Shown here: positions 10,159 through 19,993 of the stretch, piece by piece | Layout of the letters: every line of letters starts with the position of its first letter | How positions within the stretch are numbered: the first letter of the stretch is position 1 | Origin: Tilletiopsis washingtonensis | Taxonomy: Eukaryota > Basidiomycota > Exobasidiomycetes > Entylomatales | Direction: 5' to 3' | Length of the DNA: 64,000 nucleotides | Assembly: GCF_003144115.1 (NCBI RefSeq) | Contig: NW_020312002.1 | Span: 352,859-416,858 of the forward strand | The notes under the pieces: model-generated | Databases searched by the model: none | What the model was told of the DNA's origin: nothing | What the model saw: the letters and a program-made list of their open reading frames with translations, nothing else | Position numbers and translations under genes: made by a program

Positions 10159-11882
10159 ATGCGCCGCGTGTGCTTCTTGCCTCTCGGCCCCCATCCCATG
10201 CCGCGCCTGCTGCGCCTCCTCCCTCCGCTCGGCCCCCTCGCCCCACTGTGCCGCATGTCCTCCACGCGCGCCACGTCCAGCGGCGCCTCGGGCTCCGCGC
10301 TCGCCGCGCGCCCGCTCTCGGGGATCTTCGGCGTCAACAAGCCGTCGGGCCCGACGTCGATGGCGCTGCTCGAGGACCTCAAGGAGCTGCTGGCGCACTC
10401 GAGCCTCTTCCGCAACGCCGACGGCAGCGTGCCGGCGAGCAGCGGCGGCAAGGGCTGGCGCGGCGGCAAGCGCGGCCGCGGCAAGGGCAGAAAGGCTCCC
10501 GGCGCGCCGGCGCCGCCCAAGATCGGCCAGGGCGGCACGCTCGACCCGCTCGCTGACGGCGTGCTTGGTGAGTGGAGGCTGCAGACGAGCCAGATGAGAA
10601 GGTGCAGGGCGCAGTGCACAGGCAGACCTTGCGTGCTTGGCATCAAGCCCGAAACGAGCTGGTCATCGAGGCGAGAGCACGTGTCCGCGCCGTCGGTCAG
10701 AGCAGCGCAGCTCACACATGCGCTGTGCCGTGCAGTCATCGGTGTCGGTTCGGGCACGAAGCAGCTGCAGCGCTTCCTCGACTGCACCAAGGTGAGCAGC
10801 TAGGCGCAGTCATGGCGCTGCGACATGCTGACGGCGGTCGCGCGCAGACATACCGCACGACCGGCCTGCTGGGCACAGCGACGACGTCGTACGACTCACA
10901 GGACCCGATCCTGCTGCGTGCTCCGCACACGCACGTCACCCCTGAGCTGCTGCGCTCCTCCATCCCGCGCTTCACGGGTCCGCAGCAGCAGCTGCCGCCG
11001 CTGTACTCGGCCATCAAGATCGACGGCAAGCGGCTCTTTGAGTACGCGCGCGAGGGCCTGCAGCTGCCGCGCCCGATCCCCGCTCGCAGCGTTGAGGTCA
11101 AGGAGCTGGCGCTTGTTGGCTGGCACAAGGCGGGCGAGCACCAGTGGCGCGAGCCGGAGCAGGAGTGCGATGAGACGGAAAAGGGCCTGGTCGGGCGTGT
11201 GCGGCAGCTGGCTGGCCTCGACCCCGCACCCACCGAGGCGCCTCCATCAGGTGCCACAACAGATGAGACTGAGCCAGCCGATGCGCCACCGGCGGCCTTC
11301 ACGCTCGACATGACCGTCACGTCGGGCACGTACGTGCGCAGCATCGTGCACGACCTCGGCGCGGCCGTCGGCAGTGCGGCCCACGTCGTGCGCCTCACGC
11401 GCTCGCGGCAGGGAGAGTTCAGCATCGGCGAGCTCGGTGCCGCTGGCGGCGCTGTGCTGCCGACAGAGGATGCTCAGCCGGCTGAGAAGGTCGATGAAAA
11501 GGCACCAGCTGCGGCCGCGGACGCAGCGAGCGAAGCACCAGCATCTGGCGCTGAGACGCCAGTGTCTGGCGCCGAGGCTGCAGTGTCTGCCGGTGACGCG
11601 GAAGTACCGAAGGAAGAAGCGGCGGCGGCGGCGGTCACCGGCACCGAGGCGCCGGCGAGCGCACCAGCGACAGTGCCCGACGAGGTGGCGCTGCCGGGCA
11701 ACTGCATCGAGTGGAGCGTCTTTGCCGAGGCGCTGGCCGACCTCGAGGCGGACCGCGTCGTGCGCGACGAGAACGGCCTGGCCGAGTGGGAGCGTGTGCT
11801 GCTCAGCCGGTGAGTGCTCGACTGCACTAGACGGCGACTTGACGGTGGCTGACCGGTCACCTGCAGCATCCAGCCGTGCTAG
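10159..11882 (+). CDS. PUS4: tRNA pseudouridine(55) synthase, TruB/Pus4 family
   Basis: Converts U55 of the tRNA T-loop to pseudouridine in nucleus and mitochondria. Exons 10159-10567, 10736-10791, 10848-11809, 11867-11882; about 480 residues. Motifs: GIFGVNKPSGPTSMALL, the catalytic GGTLDPLADGVL (Asp near residue 129), GVGSGTKQLQRFL, the Tyr-containing LLGTATTSYDSQDP, QLPPLYSAIKIDGKRLFEYA, and SGTYVRSIVHDLGAAVGSAA. An Ala/Glu/Thr-rich insertion (about residues 370-430) precedes the last conserved helix. The start could also be 10198; residues after it look like a mitochondrial presequence. The last intron donor overlaps a stop: unspliced RNA ends in LLSR, spliced RNA adds IQPC. Confidence 0.91.
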
Positions 11883-12067
11883 ACACCGCGCTGCTGTACA
11901 ACAAAAGGAAAAGGACAAGACTCCATCCACGGGTTTATGCGTCACATTCACGAGCGAGCAAATAGATGAAGCACACAGTATACAGTCTCGGGTGACGGGA
12001 GCACCTGTAGCAGGACAGCGAGAGATAGAGGAGCGCAGCAGGAGAGAGCATGATCGGCGGCAGCTTC

Positions 12068-14827
12068 TCAGAATGCTTGGCCGTCGTGCAGCGACCAGCG
12101 CTGATCCGTCGGTGCCGCTCGCTGCTGTGGCCGCTCAGCGCCCCACGGCTCGTCGCTGGCGTAGCTAGGCGGAGCGCCTGGTGTCGTGGAGCGCGAGTCG
12201 GCGTAGTGCTGCTGCTGCTGTGCGGCATGCGGCGCAGCCTGCTGCGTCGCTGCATGCGCGTTCCCTCGTCCCAGGTCCTCAGAGCCGGCCGGCAGGGAGT
12301 ACACGCTGCCCACGTTGCTGACCTGCTGGTAGTGCTGGCGCGTGTCCGGCGGCGCCAGCTTCAGCGCTGCCGCTGCCGCCGAGCTCGGAGCCGGAGGCGG
12401 GCGTGCGCCCCGCTGCTGTTGCTGCTGCATGACCTCCTGTCTCTGCTCCTCGCGCTGCGGCTGCGGCGAGTGCATGTACTCGACGCGCTCGTCCTCCGGC
12501 GAGTATGCGTATCCCTCGGGGTTGCTGCGCCCGTACGAAGCTGCCGGCACCGGTGCAAGAGCTGGACGCGACTCGTGCGCCGCATCCGAGCTCAGCGTGT
12601 CCTGGCTCGGAGCGCGGCCCAGCGGCGCGGCCGAGTGCAGCATGCTCATGCTGATGCCGTTTGCGCCGCCGTCGCGCGAGTCGCCTTCGTACTCCTGCGC
12701 GCTGCCCTTGTTGGCCCAGCGGCTCCAGCCTCCCGAGCTGCGCTGCTGCTGGCCCGCGCGCGGTGCGCCCTGCACTTGCTGCGGCGGCATGTCGATGCGC
12801 TCCGAGAAGTCATCGCGGCTGTACACGCCCGCAGCACCGGCGCCGTATAGCTTCGTCGCGGAGCCGAGCGGCGAGGCCGTGTCGCCGTAGCCCCACACGC
12901 CGCCGTCGGCCGCCTCGCTTGCGCGCGCCTCGGTCAGCATCGTGAAGCGCCGTTGCCGCAGCGCCTTCTGCACTTGTGGCCGCGCCTGGTCCATCTTGCG
13001 ATGTAGGTCTGGCGTGCGCGTGAGCACATGCGCGCTGGCAGATGTATGCGCAAGACTCACACAAAGCGGCCAGAATGGTCACGATCACGGTGATGACGAT
13101 GACCGCCCACTGCGAAGAAGATCAGCGCGGCGCCAGAGCAATGGCCACACGCTGCGTACCTTGACAATCTTGCTCTGCGTGCTCTCGCCGCCGGCCGACG
13201 ACGTGCCGAGCGCAACACCGAGATCTGCAGCGCGCACCATCAGCGCATGTGCGCGCGCATAGGTTCAGGTGCACTCACACACCACTGCCAACTGCTTGGG
13301 CAAGGTGATTACCGCTGCCGCCGTAAAGACCCAGATGTTCATGCCGATCTGCGAAGTTGAGCAAGTCAGTACTGCGGTTGGGGATCACGCGGGAATCCTG
13401 ATCACACACAGTGGCAAAAATAGCTGTGCTCACGTGGCCGGGGATAGCCGCTGCGACACAGCTGTCAGTGAGAGTGCACGGCTTGCCCGGGCTGGAGCTC
13501 CACTCACAGAGACGCGCCAGCAGAATGACGCCGAAGCCGCCCTCACGCGTGATGTGCGCCATGCAGGCGTAGGTCTACAAAGCGGCGCTCAGCGTCGCGC
13601 ACCACTGCCGAGCTGCTGCATGCGCCCACTCACGATGCTCTTACGCTCCACCTTCTCCGCCTGGCGCTTGAAGCACCACTTGAACGCCACGAAGTTGCCC
13701 AACTCGCCGAGAACCGTGCCCAGCGAGAAAATGCCAAAGCCGACCCAGAGGCCGTACACGACGCCGCAGAGCACGCCGACAATCTCGTGCCCGAACAGTC
13801 TGCGCGCGCGATGTCAGTCACAAAGAGCGGGGCAGGGAGCGGCTCGCGGCTCAGCGGCTCACGGCGGGAAGGAAATGACGAAGAGGATGGCCACGACTAT
13901 GATCCAGCCCCACGAGACGGACTTGACCTTGAGCGAGAGCGGCGTGAGCCAGTCCACGATTCTGCGCGTGCGCGTGAGTGTGCTGCGGAGAGTAGCAAGG
14001 CGCGGCAAGGAGCACTCACTGCTTGTGGTAGAGCGTCATCAAGGCGACCACTACGATGATGATGATACAGCCCACATAGTAGTCTGCACGAGGACTGCTG
14101 TCAGCGCACGAGCAGCGCAGCATGCGTCTCGAAGGCACGTGCTGCCAGCGCCCATCGCGCCTCCCTCTCCTCCTCACGTCCGGCATGCCCCGCCGCGGCC
14201 TCTCGCAGCTCGCGCACACTCACGCGTGTACTTCCACTTGACCCAGCTGCGCCAGTCGCGCACCATGCTCTTCATGTCTCCAAACATGGTGCCGCCATCG
14301 CGGTCCAGGTCCTTGGGGAACGAGTCTGCGATCTTGAGCTGCGCCGGCGTGAGCTTGTCGCGCGTCGGTGCGCGGTCCGGGTAGATGCCGGGCGTGTCAG
14401 GCCGGCGCGTCGGGTCGTCTGAGTCTGCGCGGCCGAGAAAGGGCGCGGCGGAGGTGGGTGTGGGACCCGTGGTCGGCGTAGAGAGGTACTCGTGCAGCGG
14501 CTGGTTGGGCGCCGGCGGGTAGGCGTAGTAGCCGCCGGGCGACGGCGCCGTCTCGTATGGGTCGGCGTAGCGCGCGCCGCCTGCGGGTGCTGCACCGGCG
14601 TAGTAGTCCTCCTGGCGCTGCTGCTGCGGCGCCTGTGGTGGTGGATGATAGTACTGCTGCTGCGACGCTGCCGTCCCACTGCTGCCCGCGCCTCGCGCAA
14701 AGGTGGCCGCGCGGTGCGGGTCAAAGGGGCGCGGCGGCTCGTCGCCGTAGCCCGCCTCGCCGCTGGCGCCGAGGCCACTGCCGGCCGAGGTGCGGTTGGC
14801 GCGCGGCGGATAGAAGGGGTTCGCCAT
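12068..14827 (-). CDS. Tvp38/TMEM64-type VTT-domain membrane protein with long disordered ends
   Basis: Multi-span membrane protein of the Tvp38/DedA superfamily, in yeast a Golgi protein of unclear role; relatives act in lipid scrambling. Ten exons on the minus strand: 14827-14224, 14083-14020, 13961-13863, 13799-13634, 13574-13508, 13450-13410, 13348-13279, 13224-13160, 13109-13061, 13008-12068; about 721 residues. Residues 1-200 are rich in Pro, Tyr and Gln. Membrane segments lie near 205-220 and 238-250. The VTT core follows (GVLCGVVYGLWVGFGIFSLG, then LGELGNFVAFKWCFKR, GGFGVILLARL|SAIPGHVST, KQLAVVYLGVALG). Another span is near 393-408. A 310-residue Ser/Gln/Pro-rich tail ends it. Every intron joins in phase, which supports the model. 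The tails are much longer than in yeast Tvp38. Confidence 0.86.
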
Positions 14828-16959
14828 GACGGCGAGCGCAGGTTGAGGATGGAGGTGAGAGAGCAGATGCAAGAGGAAGCGGGCGGTGCAGCGCGGCAGC
14901 CTGCAGCCCGCTGACGAGACGCCGCCTCCATCCTCCGGCGCTACGGCCGCGGCGCGTGCACATCAACGCGTCGCCGCCGCGTGCCTTTCCTGGCCGCCTC
15001 TGCCGCACCAGACCTCGGCTGACTTGCGAGCTCATTTCAACAGGCGCAAGTCTGAGTGAGAATACAGCACGCCTGCAGCCGCTGCGTGACAGACGTGCCA
15101 ACGTGCGGCAGAGACGGCCCAGCGGCGTGCGGATGCGGCGCGGGCCTCTCTTTTGTCGAGCGCCGCCGTTCTGCTGCGAGACGCCACGCTGCTGCTGCTG
15201 CACCGCCTTGCGCCCCTGCATGAGGCCGGCGCGCTCGGCACGCGTGGCGTGCGGAGAGAGAGTGGGCGAGGCGGCACACGCTCTCTCGCCGCTCCTGCCG
15301 CTCTGATGCTGCGCCGCGTCCTCTCTGCGCCCCTTGCGCCTCGGCACGCATGAGACAGAGAGATGCGGCGCGGTGCCGCTGCACGGCGGCGTCTTTTGGT
15401 GGGCCGCCGGCTCGCAACACCGCCTCGCCGCGCGCGCCTTTCGAGGAGCTGCGTTCTCGTGGCAACACCTTCGACGGACGACTCTCAGCACCTCGGTCAT
15501 CGCAATGGCAGTAGATGGGCTCAAAAAGCGGCGGCTAGCCACAATAGTCAGACCAAGCCACCAGAAGCTCGAGTACAGCGGAGCTGGGCACTCGGCTGCA
15601 AGCTTTAGAGCACAAGGAGCGCCTACTGCACCCCGGCATCGCCCACGTGGCACCACACGCGCACTTGTTTCCTTCCACTCTCTCTCGCCCGAGCCGAGGG
15701 CAGCATCAATGCTCTCCAGCGCGGTGAAGGCGAGACTCTTATGGCGACGGCTTGATGTCAAGCGACAGCGACCCATGCGAGTGGTTCAAGGCGGAGGGTA
15801 GCAAGACCAGAGGACCATCAGCTCGGTCGCAGCATCAACAACGAACGCAGGTGCGGCTCGTCGGCCTCCTGCCCCTGCTGCTGCGCCAGCTCACCGGTCA
15901 CGATTGTGCGCCAAAGGGCGCGAAGGACGCGCCCCTGCCGCAGACGCAGGCGATGTCCGTGGCGCAAGTGTGAGGTGCCTGGACGTCGATCAGGGCGCGT
16001 TCTCAGGGGTCTCGCCGCCGTATGGACGACCAAGCAACGGCACATCACGCTCGCTGCTGCGGTGAATCGGCGACTCGCCATCATACGAGCAAAGCACTCC
16101 TCTCGCTCGACCTGCGAGGGCAGCTGTGACCGTAGCAAGAGGCAAATGCTTTGGGCCCTTCAGAGGGGAAGCGCAGCACGCGCGATGGCGGCATGGCCTC
16201 CTCTCGTCTCGCGTGCTTCTGGTGCGTCTGTCAAGGGGTTACGCGGCGGCGCTGCGCCTGCGATAGCTTCCGCCGTTGCGCGGTGTCTTGCTGCGCAGCC
16301 CCAGCGCCGCATCAGCAGCTGCGGGCTTGGTGCTGAATCGGGCCGAGGTGCCAAGAAGCAAGATCACAGATCAACACACGGCGCCGCTCTGAGCGGCTGC
16401 CGCTGCCGTGCGGGCGCATAAGCGGCGCCGCCGCGCCGAGGAGCAAGACGAAGCGCCGCGCGAGGAGAAGTCCGTGCGAGGAGCGGGGCCGGGTGCATCC
16501 GAGCAAGAAGCAGCAAGCGCAGCGGAGGGGCCTAGGAGACGCGAGAGGGAGAGCCGCAGCACGCAGAGAGCCGGCTGCGGACGCAGCAGACGCAGCAGCA
16601 AGATGAAGCACACCACTTGCACGCACGGAGAGCTTGCGATGCTTGTTTCCGGGCCACTTTGTGTGGCGCTGCACTTTGCCTGATGCTCGGCGAGCAATCA
16701 ACACCGCCCGGCGGCAGCACAGCAGCAGCATCCGCAGTCGGCAAGGCGCATCTCGTTTGGGCGCAGCAAGCTAGGCGGGTGAGAGGAGCGCTGCCGTCGG
16801 GCCGTCGCTTCCTTGCTGGCGAAGGAGGTGGAAGGAACAGGGCAGGCAACCGCCAGCGCCATCGAGAGGGCCAGACCATAAAGAGGCCTCGAGCCCGCCC
16901 TCCTCCTGACTTTCGCACCTCTTGCACTCCGCACCTCTCCACACGCACCACACGCAGCC
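14828..16959. other. Largest gene-free gap (2.1 kb), divergent region TVP38-like / Ala-rich gene
   Basis: No reading frame here resembles a known family, and the long frames are Arg/Ala-rich shadows seen on several frames at once. One CACGTG core is at 15644-15649. A TATA-like ATAAAG is at 16878-16883, about 80 bases before the Ala-rich gene start. A C/T-rich leader runs just before 16960. It may hide a non-coding RNA or a fast-evolving gene; I cannot tell. Confidence 0.5.
15644..15649. promoter_or_regulatory. CACGTG core, TVP38-like / Ala-rich gene gap
   Basis: One palindromic CACGTG about 820 bases upstream of the TVP38-like start and 1.3 kb upstream of the Ala-rich gene. It is listed because the same core recurs in other divergent promoters of the window; alone it is weak. 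Confidence 0.3.
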
Positions 16960-18699
16960 ATGAGCGCGCCCTCCTCCGAGCCTGCCGGTGCGTTTCGCAG
17001 CACACTGTAGCCGCACACGCGCCGCATACATGCTGACCCTCTGCCCACAGACGCTGCCCTCGTCGCCGCCATCCAGAACTCGCACGACGCCGAGGCCGCG
17101 CTCGCCACGCCCGTCGCCGCCACGCACACCGACGCGCCGTCTGCCGCAGCCGACGTGCCCGCCGTCGTTGCGGACGCGCCGGCGGTCAGCGCCGCCACCG
17201 ACGAGGCGCCCGAGGCTGTTGCCGCCAAGTCGCCCAAGGCCGGCCTCTTCACCAGCTTCCCGTTCAAGCGCGGCGCCGGTGCCACGTCGCCCGGCACCAC
17301 CAGCCCCGCGGCCCTCTCGCCAGCCGAGGACAAGGAGAAGCACGCGCCCTTCATCGCCGGCCTGCGCCGCCGCTTCACCGGCAGCAAGGGCGCCGACGGC
17401 AAGGAGGAGACGTCTGCCGCCGCGCCCGAGTCGACCGATGCGGCACCGGCAGGCGAGGTCAGCGCCGCCAAGCTCGACGAGGAGATGCCGGCCGCTGCGC
17501 CCGTCGAGGCCGCGCCCGTCAAGGACAAGAGCCGCCCGTCGAGCCCGCCGTTCCTCGCCAAGCTGCGCGGCCGCATGTCCAGCCACGGCACACCCGGCAC
17601 CGGCAAGGCTCCGGAGCCAGCCACCGGCGCCACCGAGCCCGTCTCGGCTGCCGAGGGCGAAGCGGCCGCGCCCGCTACCGACGCTTCGGCTACCGAGACG
17701 ACAACGGAGCATGCTCCGCCCGCTGCCGGCCTGAGCGAGCGCGAGAAGCGCCGCACTAGCCTCGTCGACGGTATCCGCCGCCTGATCGTCTCACCCGGCG
17801 CCGCCAGCACCAAGCGCTCCTCGTCGCACGGTCCGGTTGACGGCTCGAAGGCTCCGGAGGCTGCAGCGCCTGCCGATGCTGCCGTCGCGGCCTCTACGGA
17901 GCCGGCTGCTGAGCCTGCTGCCCCCGCCGTGCCCGACAAGAAGGCCGACGACGGCGAGAAGGCCAAGTCGCCCACGTTCGTCGAGAAGCTCCAGCAGCGC
18001 TTCGGCGCCTCGGCTGCTGGCAAGAGCAGCAGCACAGAGGACAAGGCTGCACCGAGCACGGCGCCCGCCGCCGAGGTCGCACCGTCGACGTCTGCGGCGC
18101 CTGCCGCGTCGGAGGCGAAGGACGAGTCCAAGACGAGCGATGCTCCCGCTGCCGCCGCCGGACCGGCCGGCATCTTCGCCGTCATCAAGGACCGTGTCAA
18201 CCAGCAGCTGCACGGCGGCAAGGGCGAGAGCAAGACGGAGGCGGAGAAGGAGAGGAGCGCCGTCGAGGCCACGCCGGCCGAGAGCGCCGCTCCTGCCGTT
18301 CCTGCTCAGAGCACCGAGAGCGCCGCCGCGCCCATTGCCGGCCACACGTCGCCGAAGCGCCGCGAGAGCTCGACGGCCGGCAACGCCGTCAAGCGCATCT
18401 CGGGCCTCTTCACGGCCCGTCGTCAGCCCAGCGATGCTGCCGTGCCCGCTGCCGGCGCGAGCTCCGAGCACGCCAAGGACGCCGACGCCGCGCCTACGGC
18501 TATCGTGGCCAGCGATGCACCGACGGACGCTCCTGCCCCGACGGAGACGGCTCCGGTCATCAGCGCCGACGACGCGCCTGCCGCAGTCGCTACCGAGACG
18601 GTCACTGCCGAGCCTGCAGCCGTCGAGTCCTCGGACGCGGCCCCTGCTGCTGAGACGACTGCTCCTGCTGCGTCTGTGCCGGCTGCTACTACCGCCTGA
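16960..18699 (+). CDS. Ala/Pro/Glu-rich disordered protein with seven spaced amphipathic motifs, function unknown
   Basis: Exons 16960-16987 and 17051-18699 give 558 residues. I do not recognise the family. Most of the chain is low-complexity Ala, Pro, Glu, Thr and Ser, probably disordered, with no signal peptide or membrane span. Set into it are seven short segments that mix large hydrophobic and basic residues: GLFTSFPFKRG (74-84), PFIAGLRRRFTGSK (109-122), PFLAKLRGRMSSHG (176-189), SLVDGIRRLIVSPG (246-259), PTFVEKLQQRFGA (317-329), GIFAVIKDRVNQQL (383-396) and NAVKRISGLFTARR (454-467). From the second on they recur every 66-71 residues. Several are preceded by Ser-Pro or Lys-Ser-Pro. They could be membrane-binding or partner-binding helices. 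Strong third-position G/C and a clean intron support real coding. Confidence 0.85.
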
Positions 18700-19993
18700 T
18701 CGTGCGACGCCAGCTTGCCTCTCAGCGCCAATCCTTTCCACGAGTACCCCCCATCCCCTTGATATCTCGCGCCTCTGCTCCGGCATACCAAGTGATCTGC
18801 AGGCCAGCACCTCACGCTGGGCTCTCTGGCCACCGCCTCAGCATACCACGAGCGCAAACCCCCGCGCTCGAACGTCCATACACTCTCACTCTGTCGCTCC
18901 CCTCTTCCTCGTTCAATTCCACTCGTTGAAGCTTTGGCGTGCGTGTGCCTTGCTGTTGCGTTTGCGGCTCGTCGTGGCCGCTCGCCGCTCGCCGCTCCAC
19001 TTCGCGAAAGGCGTTTGCACCGCGCGTAACGGCCGAAAGACCTCGCTCCGCGGACGCGACAGAAGTTCTGCGCGGACGAGGCGGCACCCGATGCGCCGGC
19101 ACAGCGGGCGGAACGCTGATTACCGCTGCAAGGTGTGGCAGCAGGCGTGAGCTGACTGGCTTCCCGTCACCTATCTCTGCCTGCTAGCCCGCTTGCTCGT
19201 CGTCGGCCCGCGGCGCTGACTCGGCTTGACTCGCCCCTCAGGGGGCACTCTGGACGCCTGCGAAAAACGCGAAAGTCGTCGCTGCGCGGCGCCGACGGCC
19301 GTGAGCGCCAAGGCCGCCGCCTGCACGTCGCAGCAGCAAGCCGGCTGCAGTGCTCTTCCCGCGCTCCGTCCGCTGCTCCGATGCCCGCTGCCGCACATTG
19401 CCGACGATGCGTGCGAGAGGGTGGAGGCGCCGGCTGCCACGGCTTGCTTTCGGCGATCGCGTTCGGCGCGGCGCAGGCACGACAGCACGGCATGGCGCAG
19501 CGGAGCCGCGGCTGCGCTGCACAAGAGTCATCTTGACGCGTCGGCGCCGCGCCGCGAGATGCAGCGTCATGCAGCAGCATGCAGCTTGCCGGCGAAATCG
19601 CAGACGCCGCCCGCTGCGCTGCTGCCGTGCTGCCAACGTTAACTCCGAACCGCGCCCTCGCGCCTCATCGCGCAGCGCAGGCACCTGAGCAGTGCAAGCG
19701 GTTGTGAGATCCGCCCGTGGACGCCGACGCCGAACGTGCAGGGCAGCGTCAGGGTAGGGTGTGCCGTGGCTGCCGGGGCCAGCTGCTTTGCTGCGATTTG
19801 AGCCCTCTTGGCCTCCTTCGCCCGTAAGATCGGAGCGAGGGCCTCGCTTTGCCCGCGCCTCCACGCCGTCGGCGTCGCTCATAAGGCAGGCAGGCCGCTG
19901 CACCGGCGCACGGCATCCCCTCTCACCCTCCTCAAGCATCCGCTCCTGGCCTCCGCAGCCAGTGCAGCACAGCATCCTCACACCGCCGTCGCC
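18700..19993 (+). promoter_or_regulatory. Intergenic region upstream of the PDR transporter
   Basis: 1.3 kb holding the 3' UTR of the Ala-rich gene and the promoter of the ABC pump. It contains a TCCGCGGA palindrome at 19047-19054. I see no convincing coding frame and no tRNA. Confidence 0.55.
19047..19054. promoter_or_regulatory. TCCGCGGA palindrome (PDRE-like)
   Basis: Identical to the pleiotropic drug response element bound by yeast Pdr1/Pdr3 (CCGCGG core, inverted CGG half sites for Zn2Cys6 factors). It is about 940 bases before the PDR-type transporter start. Whether this fungus has an equivalent factor is unknown, and chance occurrence is possible in GC-rich DNA. Confidence 0.4.

Noticed and set aside
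16698-18272. 524-residue minus-strand frame opposite the Ala-rich gene
   Set aside because: Antisense of Ala/Pro-rich codons gives Ala/Ser/Gly-rich nonsense. The plus strand has a proper start, intron and stop, and the seven basic motifs appear only there.
18885-18935. TTCAATTCC resembling a tRNA B box
   Set aside because: No A box at the right distance, no acceptor stem, and a pyrimidine-rich leader context. I found no tRNA in the window.
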